Source: G965214625 sp965214625
GTDB taxonomy: Bacteria > Pseudomonadota > Gammaproteobacteria > Arenicellales > Poriferihabitantaceae
Length of the DNA: 64,000 nucleotides
Assembly: GCA_965214625.1 (NCBI GenBank)
Contig: OZ243962.1
Location: forward strand, 2,356,001-2,420,000
Direction: 5' to 3'
The first letter of the stretch is position 1. Each line of letters begins with the position of its first letter. Below the pieces are notes generated by a model. The model worked only from the letters and a program-made list of their open reading frames with translations, had not been told where the DNA came from and did not search any database. Of this stretch, positions 35,427 through 44,247 are shown in pieces. A program made the position numbers and the translations under genes.

Positions 35427-36860
35427 TTATTGAGACCAGGGCAGAGAGAAGGTCTTGACATTGGTATAGTTCTTCATTGCCTCAATGATCCCCTCCTTGT
35501 AACCGAGTCCCGAGTCCTTGATACCGCCGAAAGGAGACATCTCTGTTCGATAGCCGGGCACTTCCCAGATGTTCACGGTACCTGTTTGCAGTTCATTGAT
35601 AAAGCGGACAATGTAGTCAAGGCGGTTGGTACAGACCCCCGAAGAGAGTCCAAAAGGCGTGGAATTGGAGACAGCAATCGCCTGATCGATATCCCTGACC
35701 CGTATGATCGGGATGGGAGGCCCAAAGGTTTCTTCCATGACCAGTTTGCAATCGCTGGGAACATGATCCAGTACGGTCGGCGAATACAACGCGCCTTGCC
35801 TGTCATTGCCATAGAGCAGCACTGCCCCCTGGGCAATGGCATCGTTGACCCGGTTTTGTATCAGGAGAGCGGCCTGTTCATGGATCACTGTTCCGACATC
35901 GGTATCCGGGGCCATCGGATCTCCGTAGCGGAGACGGGCTGCCTTTTCCGCGACCCGTCGGGAAAATTCGTCGGCAATTGACTCGATGCACAGAACCCGT
36001 TTTACTGCGGTGCACCGTTGCCCCGAGTTTTTGGTACCACCAGCCACCGCCAGGTCGGCGGCCCGGTCCAGATCGGCGTCTTCCATGACGATAAGAGGTG
36101 AGTTCCCTCCGAGTTCCAGCATCGTTCTTCGATAGCCTGCCTTCTCGGCAATCATCTTTCCGACCGCAACGCTGCCTGTAAAAGTGATCAGGTCGATCAA
36201 TCGGTTGGTAATCATTTCGTCACCAATCTCTTCCGGCATCCCCGTTACCACCGAGAGCATTGGGGGGGGTAAACCGGCTTCATACAGTATATCGGCCAGG
36301 CGCAGTCCGGTCAGTGGCGTCAATTCCGTGGGCTTGACGACCATACAGTTATTGGTGGCAATCGAGGGTGCGATTTTGTGGGCCATCATATTCAACGGAT
36401 GATTGAATGGCGTGATGGCCGACAAGGCCGTCAGGGGTTCGCGTTGGGTGAAAATCTTTCTTTGTTTGCCATGGGGTGTCAAATCACAGGAAAATATTTC
36501 ACCATCGTCCTGTATGCACAACTGTGCGGCAAGACTGAACACGTCAACGGCACGGCCGACTTCATACCGGCTGTCTTTTTTGCAGAGTCCGCATTCAGCG
36601 GTAATCAGGTCGGCTAACTCTTCTTTCCTTGAGACAAGCCCGTCTGCTGTTTTCAACAATATCTGCTGACGTGCATACCGGCTTAACTTGGGCCGATAAT
36701 CAGCGGCGAGCTGAAAGGCACGGGCAACCTGCGCTCGACTTGCGCGAGCGACGGTGCCAACCAGGTCCGAGTTGTAGGGATTGAAAACAGCGATCGGTTT
36801 TCCGTTTTCGCCGCCAACTTCCTCCCCGGCAATCCGCATCGGTTCGTGCCTCGGATTCAT
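35427..36860 (-). CDS. phnY: Aldehyde dehydrogenase, probable phosphonoacetaldehyde dehydrogenase
   Basis: 477 residues with the full aldehyde dehydrogenase pattern: SAITPFNHPLNMMAHKIAP (cofactor region), VVKPTELTPL, ITFTGSVAVGK, general base Glu249 in MLELGGNSP and catalytic Cys283 in NSGQRCTAVKR. The C-terminal SPFGGIKDSGLGYKEGI is typical of the lactaldehyde/phosphonoacetaldehyde branch. The gene is 28 bases downstream of phosphonoacetate hydrolase on the same strand. PhnY oxidises phosphonoacetaldehyde to phosphonoacetate, exactly the substrate of its neighbour. The family alone would not fix the substrate; the assignment rests on the gene pair. Confidence 0.8.
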   Translation of the reverse strand: MNPRHEPMRIAGEEVGGENGKPIAVFNPYNSDLVGTVARASRAQVARAFQLAADYRPKLSRYARQQILLKTADGLVSRKEELADLITAECGLCKKDSRYEVGRAVDVFSLAAQLCIQDDGEIFSCDLTPHGKQRKIFTQREPLTALSAITPFNHPLNMMAHKIAPSIATNNCMVVKPTELTPLTGLRLADILYEAGLPPPMLSVVTGMPEEIGDEMITNRLIDLITFTGSVAVGKMIAEKAGYRRTMLELGGNSPLIVMEDADLDRAADLAVAGGTKNSGQRCTAVKRVLCIESIADEFSRRVAEKAARLRYGDPMAPDTDVGTVIHEQAALLIQNRVNDAIAQGAVLLYGNDRQGALYSPTVLDHVPSDCKLVMEETFGPPIPIIRVRDIDQAIAVSNSTPFGLSSGVCTNRLDYIVRFINELQTGTVNIWEVPGYRTEMSPFGGIKDSGLGYKEGIIEAMKNYTNVKTFSLPWSQ

Positions 36861-36888
36861 GCGTGTATTTATGTCACGAAAGGGTCTT

Positions 36889-38145
36889 TTATGTCGTGTG
36901 ATTCAGGATGATATCGAAGATATCAAAGTTTCTCAGTCTGTGGCGGTGATCGGATTTTGTGACAGGTTGACTGACAATCAAGGGGACAACCTGCTCAGAG
37001 ATCCCGCCATGTGACCTTAATGGGACGTCCAGTCCAGACAGGTCATGCCGCGATTCGGTTGTTCCAAGCACCGTCGTGATGTCCGAAACCAGGATCAAAT
37101 CCCCCATTCGGTCACAGGGCAACCCGAATCGTTGGCATCCTTCCGCATTACCCAACACCATGTCGATTCCTGGCAGTGTCGACAGGAATTTTGTGACGGA
37201 AACAAGATCGATATCGTGTTCGAGATAAACGGTAGCGAATGAGCCCAATGCGCCATGGTGTACGACGTAAGGATCCGTAATCGGCAAGATGACACGGGAT
37301 TTCCCCGGGCCAACCAGATCATCCAGCACCGTTTGCAGATAAATGATAATCGGGTTGCCCTGCTGGTCGTGTTTGGCATTCATACCGTGGTCTGCCGTCA
37401 AGGCGATGACTGCTCCGAGTCGGTCCAGTTGTGCCCAATAGGCATCCATCATGGCGTAAAAGGCATTGGCTTCCTCACTGCCCGGTGCAAATTTGTGCTG
37501 GATATAATCGGTGGTCGAAAGGTACATGATATCGGGTCGAACAGATTGCATGATCTTGACACCGGCGGCAAAGATAAACTCGGAAAGTGCGGCACTATAG
37601 ACTGAGGGGGTCGGCATCCCGGTCATCTCTACCACATTTTCGATGCCATTTTCCCGGTAGGTTGCCTGATCGGATTTTTCAGCAGAAAAACAGATGGCCC
37701 CTTGTCGGCCAAAAGTGAGCTGATGTCCAAGGAGTCGTCGCAGTTTGTCCTTGGCGGTGACAATGGCGACTTTGGCCCCGGCATCGTGAAAGGCTTTGAA
37801 AATGGTGGGTGCCCGTAACAAAGAGGGTTCATTCATCATCACTTCGATGTCCTTTTCACGATCATAGTAGAAATTCCCGCAAATTCCATGCATAGCCGGT
37901 GGGACTCCGGTGACGATCGACATGTTATTCGGGTTTGTGAAACTGGGTATCACGCAGTCGACTCGCATTTCAGTGCCCTGTGAAGCGATTACTTGTTGTA
38001 TCCAGGGCATTACGCCGGTGGTCACGGCCTGTTCAATATAATCAGGTTCTGATCCATCAATGCAGACCACGACACAGGGTCGGCCTGGCCAATGATAGGA
38101 TCGATTGTTGACCGTTATCAAGGATCGGGGGCGTTTGAAGTGCAC
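36889..38145 (-). CDS. phnA: Phosphonoacetate hydrolase
   Basis: 418 residues of the alkaline-phosphatase superfamily. It cleaves the C-P bond of phosphonoacetate to acetate and phosphate. Metal ligand Asp30 lies in VVCIDGSEPDY and the nucleophile Thr70 in PSFTNPNNMSIVTG, the segment typical of PhnA. More zinc ligands lie in STTDYIQHKFAPG, ALTADHGMNAK and, near the end, RSHGGISEQVVPLI. These separate it from generic nucleotide pyrophosphatases, which it otherwise resembles. It is the first gene of the minus-strand unit with the aldehyde dehydrogenase. Not to be confused with the unrelated E. coli gene also called phnA. Confidence 0.88.
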   Translation of the reverse strand: MHFKRPRSLITVNNRSYHWPGRPCVVVCIDGSEPDYIEQAVTTGVMPWIQQVIASQGTEMRVDCVIPSFTNPNNMSIVTGVPPAMHGICGNFYYDREKDIEVMMNEPSLLRAPTIFKAFHDAGAKVAIVTAKDKLRRLLGHQLTFGRQGAICFSAEKSDQATYRENGIENVVEMTGMPTPSVYSAALSEFIFAAGVKIMQSVRPDIMYLSTTDYIQHKFAPGSEEANAFYAMMDAYWAQLDRLGAVIALTADHGMNAKHDQQGNPIIIYLQTVLDDLVGPGKSRVILPITDPYVVHHGALGSFATVYLEHDIDLVSVTKFLSTLPGIDMVLGNAEGCQRFGLPCDRMGDLILVSDITTVLGTTESRHDLSGLDVPLRSHGGISEQVVPLIVSQPVTKSDHRHRLRNFDIFDIILNHTT

Positions 38146-38387
38146 GGTGAGAGAAAGGGGGGCGAATACGTATATAAACAGAACAACAGCAGGAGGCGAA
38201 ACACGACACAGGTTACGGTTAGTATCTGAAATAGTATCCCATTTCCGGATTGGAAAACACTCTCTCTTGGGTATTCTGCCTGTATTGATGTCCGACGATT
38301 GCGGTACACGTTGTGTTGTCCCGTCAGCTGGTGATACAAGGGGTGAATCTTTTCTTCAAGAAACATTAGTCCTTGGAGATCTCACCG

Positions 38388-38778
38388 AACGCTGAATACC
38401 GGTTGACGGCGCGCTGGACCCCCGCAGACCGCGGGCTGCAGCTGTCGCTGCGTCAGGAGACCGGGGCGCGCTCGTCGGAGGGACTCGATGCGCTTGTTTG
38501 CCCCGGCGCCACTGGCGGCGCGCAGCGGCCGCGCTCGGGCCCCCCGGCTGACGCTGGCGGCCGGGTATGGGTTGGCGGTGTTCTCGGGGCGGGTCATTGC
38601 CGGTCCGCAGGCGGTGCTGTCGTACTCGGCCACGGTGCGGGACTACCGTCTCGGCTGGCGCCTGGTGCCCGCGGTGCGGCGCCACGACCTGTCGCTGGAA
38701 CTCACCGCCGTGCGCCGCGAACACGACCACTAAGGCGCTGAACACGCCATTGTCCTGGGAATGACCGCACGCTGGTGA
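38388..38778 (+). pseudogene. Beta-barrel (autotransporter-like) C-terminal remnant
   Basis: A GC-rich island. Frame A reads NAEYRLTARWTPADRGLQLS and QETGARSSEGLDAL; one extra T near 38494 shifts it. Frame B continues FAPAPLAARSGRARAPRLT, LAAGYGLAVFSG, DYRLGWRLVP and LELTAVRREHDH to an in-frame TAA at 38731, after which GAEHAIVLGMTARW ends at TGA 38778. The TARW ending recurs at both ends of the segment, as in tandem barrel blocks at the C-terminus of large gammaproteobacterial surface proteins. No upstream passenger region exists, so this is a fragment of a lost or transferred outer-membrane protein gene. Confidence 0.65.
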
Positions 38779-38809
38779 ACCGGGGCAACCGGGGTCGGTG
38801 ACGCAAAAG

Positions 38810-38828
38810 CCGGCCGTCGGGCGGCCGG
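38810..38828. terminator. GC-rich hairpin after the beta-barrel remnant
   Basis: CCGGCCG, loop TCGGG, CGGCCGG: a perfect 7-base stem 32 bases after the remnant's stop. On the minus strand it is followed by TTTT, as in a factor-independent terminator; on the plus strand an A run precedes it. It could be the original terminator of the lost surface-protein gene. Confidence 0.5.
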
Positions 38829-39223
38829 TCACCCCAACGGCTCGCCCCACTTGGTGCGGGCGCAACCGCTTGCCCGCAATGGCTTCAATCAACGCGATCC
38901 GCTCCCCCCCTGACAGGACATGCCCTCAATCAAAAAGGGGCCATGACAAAAGGGTGTTGAGAGGCGGTCTTGTTCTTGTTTTCCGATAACGATGACCTGT
39001 GATAGATTCACCTTGTGATTTCCCAAAGTGTTCTGACAGATCGAGATGGACAATGGATGATGGTTCAATAGCGTTGGAAGATGAGCAGACGGCTTGATAT
39101 ACCCAACAACCGTGATGATTGTCCAGACACGCTGACGTGTTCACAATAAGACCTGCATGCCCTCGGATCAGGCTGTCAGGCTTGGCGAGGTGGATGGTTT
39201 GAGTATCCTGATATTCCAGATAG
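38829..39223. other. Intergenic stretch, possible old mobile-element scrap
   Basis: About 395 bases. Up to roughly 38900 the GC-rich composition continues, and the minus strand can be read as ERIALIEAIAGKRLRPHQVG, which is protein-like but not recognised. From 38930 on the composition returns to that of the genome and nothing was identified before the dehydrogenase gene. Confidence 0.35.
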
Positions 39224-41695
39224 ATGAGAGATGAGATGACAGTAGAAATCCCCCCACATGCGAGTGCCGTTATCATAGGCGGTGGTGTTATTGGCGCCAG
39301 TGTATCCTATCACTTGGCCAAGCTTGGCTGGACGAATGTTGTTTTATTGGAACGCAGACAGTTCAGTTGCGGAACCACTTGGCATGCAGCCGGGTTGATT
39401 GGCACGATGAGAGCGAATGAAAGTCAGGCCAGATTGTGTGAGTATTCCATGTCGGTGCTCAAAGAGCTTGAACAAGAGACCGGCCAGTCCACCGGATTCA
39501 AGCAGGTCGGCTCTTTGTCCATTGCCCACTCCCGGGACCGACTTGAAGAATTGAAGCGGGTTGCGTCAATGAACAATGCCTTTGGTGTCACCCAGGTTGA
39601 CATGATTACCGCTGAAGAGATTCGGGGGCTCTACCCCTATTTGAAAACCGATGATTTGCTGGGAGGCAGTTGGGTTGCTCATGATGGTTATGCGAGCCCG
39701 GTTGATGTCACCGCTTCGTTTGTTAAGGGTGCGCGCGGCCGAGGTGCGCTTTGTCTGGAGGGTGTCGAGGTCACCGGTATTACCCAAGCCAATGGGAAGG
39801 TGACCGGTGTTGTGACCACCCAAGGCGTCATACAAGCCGATTTCGTGGTTAACTGCGGGGGACTATGGGCCCGAAAACTGGGCAGGATGGCTGGCGTCAA
39901 CGTGCCACTGCACGCCTGTGAGCACTATTATGCAGTGACTGAGAAACTGGACGATTTGCCACCGGACCTGCCGGTGATGCGCGATCACGACAAGTGTGCC
40001 TACTATAAACCGGATGCCGGGAGTTTGCTGGTCGGGGCATTTGAGCCGAATGCGATTCCATGGGGTCAAAACGGTATTCCGGACGATTTTAGTTTCGATG
40101 AAATCGAAGGCCATGCCGAAGAGCAGTTCATGCCGGTCCTGGAAGCGGCAATGCAACGCGTTCCGATGTTGCAGACCGTCGGCTGGAGGCAATTTTTCTG
40201 CGGACCGGAAAGTTTCACGCCGGATGACCAGTTTCATATGGGCGAGGCCCCGGAATTGAAACATTTCTATGTTGCCGCTGGTTTGAACTCAGTCGGTATT
40301 CAGACATCAGGTGGATTGGGTCATGCGTTGGCCAGTTGGATGGACAAAGGGTGTGCCCCAATGGATTTATGGGGTAACGACATACGTCGTATGTATGCAT
40401 TTCAGGGCACCCAGCAGTATATTCAAAACAGGGTCACTGAAACACTGGGGTTGCTTTACGATAATCACTATCCGTTCAAACAGATGGAAACGGCCAGGAA
40501 TGTCAGACATTCCCCGATACATGAAAGACTGGTGGGATTGAATGCCTGTTTCGGAAGTGCCGCCGGATGGGAAAGACCGAATTGGTTTGCACCGCCCGGT
40601 GTGGATCCGAAGTATGAATACAGTTTCGGGAAGCAGAACTGGTTTGAATATTCCGCCCAGGAGCACCGTGCCTTTCGCACCCAGGTTGCGTTGTTCGATC
40701 AAAGCAGTTTTTCCAAGTATCTGGTACAGGGCAGGGACAGTTGCCGGGCATTGCAACGAATCTGCACGGCCAATGTCGATGTGCCCGTAGGCAAGATGGT
40801 CTACACCCACTGGTTGAATCACAAAGGCGGGACAGAGGCGGATTTGACGGTGACGCGTCTTGCTGAAAATAAATACATGATTGTCAGTGCCGCTGATGTG
40901 ACCAATAAGGATCTGAATTGGCTGGCGCGAAATATCGAAGCAGAGGCCCATTGCATCGTGACCGATGTGACGAATGCCTGGGCGATATTCGGGGTCATGG
41001 GCCCTGACAGTCGACTCTTGCTGGCCGACGTGCTGAATCATGACATGTCCACCGAAAATTTCCCCTTTGGTGCATTGCAGGATATTGAACTGGGTTGTGC
41101 AGTGGGTATGGCGGCAAGGGTCTCGTTTGTCGGTGAACTGGGATGGGAGCTTTATATTCCCACGGACATGGCGCGCCATGGATTTGACCACCTGTGGTCA
41201 GCAGGCGAAAACCATGGTCTTCGAATGGCCGGCTTGCATGCATTGGACAGCGGGCGAATCGAGAAAAAGTTTCTTCATTTCGGACATGATGTGGCCGATG
41301 AGGATACGCCTTTGGAGTGCGGAATGTCGTTTGTATGCGATCTGGACAAAACGATTCCGTTTATCGGCTGCGAGGCCATTTTGAAACAAAAAGAAACCGC
41401 CAGCTGGAAGAAAAAGCGACTGGTGCAGTTCCTGCTACAGGATCCGGATGTGATGTTGTATCATCATGAACCGATTCGCCGGGATGGTTCCATTGTGGGC
41501 CATTTGACTTCGGGCAACTACGGACATACCTTGGGCGGATCAGTGGGGCTTGGATATGTTCATCACCACGATGGCATCACCCAAGATTACCTCGACAGCG
41601 GCAATTTCGAGATAGAAGTGGGTGGCGAAAGAATCCCTGCAAAAGCCAGCTTGACCGCGATGTATGATCCGAAAGCCGAAAGAATGCGGGGATAA
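39224..41695 (+). CDS. FAD-dependent oxidoreductase-GcvT fusion (dimethylglycine/sarcosine dehydrogenase-like), second copy
   Basis: 823 residues from ATG 39224 (ATG 39236 is nearly as good). DAO domain with AVIIGGGVIGASVSYHL and GTTWHAAG, where His53 matches the covalent-FAD position. FAO_M linker around 385-440, then GcvT domains (VALFDQSSFSKYLVQGRDS, FVGELGWELYIP, TSGNYGHTLGGSVGLGYV). Like the protein at 14852 it should oxidise an N-methyl amine and hand the C1 unit to tetrahydrofolate, but the two differ at most positions, so they are paralogues, not a recent duplication. A solute-binding protein and a MocR regulator follow on the other strand; a different N-methyl substrate is likely. 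Confidence 0.87.
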   Translation: MRDEMTVEIPPHASAVIIGGGVIGASVSYHLAKLGWTNVVLLERRQFSCGTTWHAAGLIGTMRANESQARLCEYSMSVLKELEQETGQSTGFKQVGSLSIAHSRDRLEELKRVASMNNAFGVTQVDMITAEEIRGLYPYLKTDDLLGGSWVAHDGYASPVDVTASFVKGARGRGALCLEGVEVTGITQANGKVTGVVTTQGVIQADFVVNCGGLWARKLGRMAGVNVPLHACEHYYAVTEKLDDLPPDLPVMRDHDKCAYYKPDAGSLLVGAFEPNAIPWGQNGIPDDFSFDEIEGHAEEQFMPVLEAAMQRVPMLQTVGWRQFFCGPESFTPDDQFHMGEAPELKHFYVAAGLNSVGIQTSGGLGHALASWMDKGCAPMDLWGNDIRRMYAFQGTQQYIQNRVTETLGLLYDNHYPFKQMETARNVRHSPIHERLVGLNACFGSAAGWERPNWFAPPGVDPKYEYSFGKQNWFEYSAQEHRAFRTQVALFDQSSFSKYLVQGRDSCRALQRICTANVDVPVGKMVYTHWLNHKGGTEADLTVTRLAENKYMIVSAADVTNKDLNWLARNIEAEAHCIVTDVTNAWAIFGVMGPDSRLLLADVLNHDMSTENFPFGALQDIELGCAVGMAARVSFVGELGWELYIPTDMARHGFDHLWSAGENHGLRMAGLHALDSGRIEKKFLHFGHDVADEDTPLECGMSFVCDLDKTIPFIGCEAILKQKETASWKKKRLVQFLLQDPDVMLYHHEPIRRDGSIVGHLTSGNYGHTLGGSVGLGYVHHHDGITQDYLDSGNFEIEVGGERIPAKASLTAMYDPKAERMRG

Positions 41696-41820
41696 AATGA
41701 AAATCCCGAATCAGGGGATTGTGGTCTTTATCTGTCATTGAGTGGCTGATCGGGCAAAAGAGGCGTGACCGTGCCGCGGCTTCGTGGTCCTTCAACGATA
41801 CGCCATCCCCGATGTATCAT

Positions 41821-42573
41821 CTACTGATATTTTTCCATGATTTCAGCGATAATCCCTTCCGTTCTCATGGTGTTCAGTACGTGATTCAAATGTTCGATGA
41901 GACTGCTGTTCGTGTCCTTGTTGAATGCAATGTCCATGGTGTTGTATTTCAGGATGTAGGCTGGTTCGATATCTTTTATATTATGTCTCATCGTTTCATA
42001 TCGCCCGAATATCTCACCGGTTGCCCATAGATCGAGGCGTCCTCTGTCGAGTTTCAGCAGGTTTAAATGATTTTTTGATACCAGATCCAGTTCGAACGAC
42101 TGGTTTTTCAGATATTGGCTGACCCCGTCTCCATACGTCCCGCCGATCCGGAATTTTTTGGCCTCATCCAAACTGGATAACACGAATGCTCTTTCTTCCT
42201 TTGCGAACAAGACCCAGTTATGCTGAACCAATGGTCCGACCCACTTGAATTGATCTTCCAGATCGGCCGTTCGGGAAATTGAAAACACCGCCGTGTTCCT
42301 TTCTTCCAGCGTGATGGCGATGGCCTGTTCCCGGGACAATAGTTCGATCGTGTAGCCTATTTCGGCACGTTCAAAAAGTTGTCTGACAATGTCAGTGGCG
42401 AGGCCGACGACATGTTCGCTTTCATCCACCATATTGAAAGGTGGATGATCCTCTGTTTTGAGGAATATCGTTTGGGCCTGGGCGTTGCTGGCCAACAGCA
42501 CGCAACCCAATAACAGCCCCCCGATCGAACAGACAAGGGCCATGGACTTCAATTGGCAGATGGCGTGATTCAC
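41821..42573 (-). CDS. Periplasmic solute-binding protein, family 3
   Basis: The frame is open from 42699, but GTG 42573 has GGAAAG five bases upstream and leads directly into a signal peptide (MALVCSIGGLLLGCVLLASN, cut after AQA), giving 250 residues. The mature part shows the bacterial extracellular solute-binding family 3 pattern: TEDHPPFNMVDES, GLATDIVRQLFERAEIGY, RTADLEDQFKWVGPL and a C-terminal LIEHLNHVLNTMRTEG. No ABC permease or ATPase is adjacent, so it is an orphan receptor that may feed a transporter elsewhere or a signalling pathway. ATG 42543 is an alternative start with a poor ribosome binding site. Confidence 0.78.
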   Translation of the reverse strand: MNHAICQLKSMALVCSIGGLLLGCVLLASNAQAQTIFLKTEDHPPFNMVDESEHVVGLATDIVRQLFERAEIGYTIELLSREQAIAITLEERNTAVFSISRTADLEDQFKWVGPLVQHNWVLFAKEERAFVLSSLDEAKKFRIGGTYGDGVSQYLKNQSFELDLVSKNHLNLLKLDRGRLDLWATGEIFGRYETMRHNIKDIEPAYILKYNTMDIAFNKDTNSSLIEHLNHVLNTMRTEGIIAEIMEKYQ

Positions 42574-42795
42574 GCTTTCTTTCCGTCGCTTCAGTCGTTG
42601 ATAAGCAACAAAATTGCTTCTTAATTCTTTAGGGAAAGACAGGATAGTGTAATTGATTCCGTGTTTCAAATGCCTTGATACAAGGATGTGGCCTTTCACG
42701 AGTGCCGATCATGCGGGTTGACGACGGCACACAGCGGTTGATAAACGAGAGGGTCAAACCGAACAGGCGATGTGCAGATGAGAGTGATGGCCGGT

Positions 42796-44247
42796 TTAAA
42801 AAAGGCTGACCAGTCGATCCAGTCCTTCCTCGATCTTGTTGGTTGCGATAGAGGAAAATCCCAATCGAAAAAAATGCCTGGGACGTTGGGGGCCATGGAA
42901 AAATACGGCACCGGGCTCAAAGACAATACCTGCCTGCTCGGCTTTTTTTGCAAGTTTGTTGGTATCGACCTGTTTGGGACCTTCGACCCAGAAAGCCGAG
43001 CCACCAAAAGTCGGTCGCTTGCTGTTACCCGGAAAGTGGGTTTCAAGGAGGTCCCCGAGGATGCGCCATCTTTCCTGGAGAGTGTGACTCAGTCGATTGA
43101 TCAATGCGTCGTGGTAGCCCCGTTTCAAAAACTGCGCAATGATGAACTGGTTGTTGCTGGGCGGGTGTCTCAACATGAGGCGACGAAGTGAACGGGCCTG
43201 CTGGATGAACGCTTTTGAGGCCACCATATAACCGACTCTGATCCCCGGCGCGAGAGTTTTGGACAAACTGCCTATGTAGATGACCCTGCCATCACTGTCG
43301 AGGCTTTTCAATGCAGGTGTCGGTTCTCCCATGTAATTGAACTCTGACTCATAGTCATCTTCGACGATGATCACGTTATGCTGACTCGCGATTTCGAGTA
43401 ACTCAATCCGTCTGTTCTTCGGCATTGTGACAGTACTGGGATAGTGATGGCTGGGGGTGGTATAGACACAGTGACACTGATGGAAGCGTTGATCGGGCAC
43501 CAAGCCATGATGGTCGACTTCCAGTGGGATGACATTCGGTGTGAATACGTTGAACGTGTTTTCCGCATCCACATAACCTGGATTTTCAATGCCCACCTTC
43601 TTGTTGATATTCAGCAACAACTGTGCGGTCAGATAAATGCCTTGTTGGGCACCCACCGTAATTAAAATTTCGTCCGTTTCTGCCCATACCCCTCTTCTCG
43701 GAAGCACTTTCTTGAGAATCTGATCGACCAGTTCCGGGTTATCCTGATCATTTTGGTCCTTGGCCCAATGATGGATGGCACTGATCGCTGAGGCTTCCTT
43801 GGAGCACTCCCGCCAATCGGAAATCGGGAAACAGTTCCGATCATATTGACCGCAGATAAACGGATAAGGATAGCGATGCCAATTGAGTGGTTTGCTGTTT
43901 TGCCGAAAATCCATTGGTCTGATGACAACCGTATCATTCCAGTTGATCTTGCTTTTGGTTAGCGGGTGCTGTCTGGTTTGGGGGACCCTGCCTTTTAATA
44001 TTTCCGGGTTAACATAAAAGCCGCTTCTTTCCCGGGCAATCAGAAACCCCTCATCGACCAGATGTTGATAGGCATAGACCACCGTGTTTCTGGCCACCGA
44101 TAGTTGCTTGGCGAGTTTTCTGCTCGAAGGCAACGGGGCATCCGGTTCAATGTGTCCTTCAAGAATAAAGTTGACCATCATTTCCTGGATGTGAGATTGC
44201 AGTGTCCCTTTGCATGAGTCCGGCAATGTAAAAAGATATTCGGTCAA
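42796..44247 (-). CDS. MocR-type regulator (GntR winged helix fused to class-I aminotransferase domain)
   Basis: 483 residues. A GntR winged helix spans residues 12-78 (LPSSRKLAKQLSVARNTVVY, HLVDEGFLIARERSGFYV). The fold-type I aminotransferase domain runs from about 130 to the end, with Asp297 in IIVEDDYESEF and the PLP lysine Lys330 in YIGSLSKTLAPGIRVGY. MocR proteins sense PLP with an amino compound and regulate a neighbouring gene, often divergent. Here the nearest targets are the solute-binding protein downstream on the same strand and the mmsA gene beyond the 857-base divergent gap. No pdxS/pdxT genes, the classical PdxR targets, are present. Confidence 0.9.
   Translation of the reverse strand: MTEYLFTLPDSCKGTLQSHIQEMMVNFILEGHIEPDAPLPSSRKLAKQLSVARNTVVYAYQHLVDEGFLIARERSGFYVNPEILKGRVPQTRQHPLTKSKINWNDTVVIRPMDFRQNSKPLNWHRYPYPFICGQYDRNCFPISDWRECSKEASAISAIHHWAKDQNDQDNPELVDQILKKVLPRRGVWAETDEILITVGAQQGIYLTAQLLLNINKKVGIENPGYVDAENTFNVFTPNVIPLEVDHHGLVPDQRFHQCHCVYTTPSHHYPSTVTMPKNRRIELLEIASQHNVIIVEDDYESEFNYMGEPTPALKSLDSDGRVIYIGSLSKTLAPGIRVGYMVASKAFIQQARSLRRLMLRHPPSNNQFIIAQFLKRGYHDALINRLSHTLQERWRILGDLLETHFPGNSKRPTFGGSAFWVEGPKQVDTNKLAKKAEQAGIVFEPGAVFFHGPQRPRHFFRLGFSSIATNKIEEGLDRLVSLF

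Noticed and set aside
36889..38145. Reading the phosphonoacetate hydrolase as a generic nucleotide pyrophosphatase/phosphodiesterase
   Set aside because: The SFTNPNN nucleophile segment and the adjacent PhnY-like gene fit PhnA better.
38356..38892. 178-residue minus-strand frame across the GC-rich island
   Set aside because: GC-rich DNA has few stops; the plus-strand barrel signature explains most of it, and only a short piece near 38840-38892 looks protein-like.
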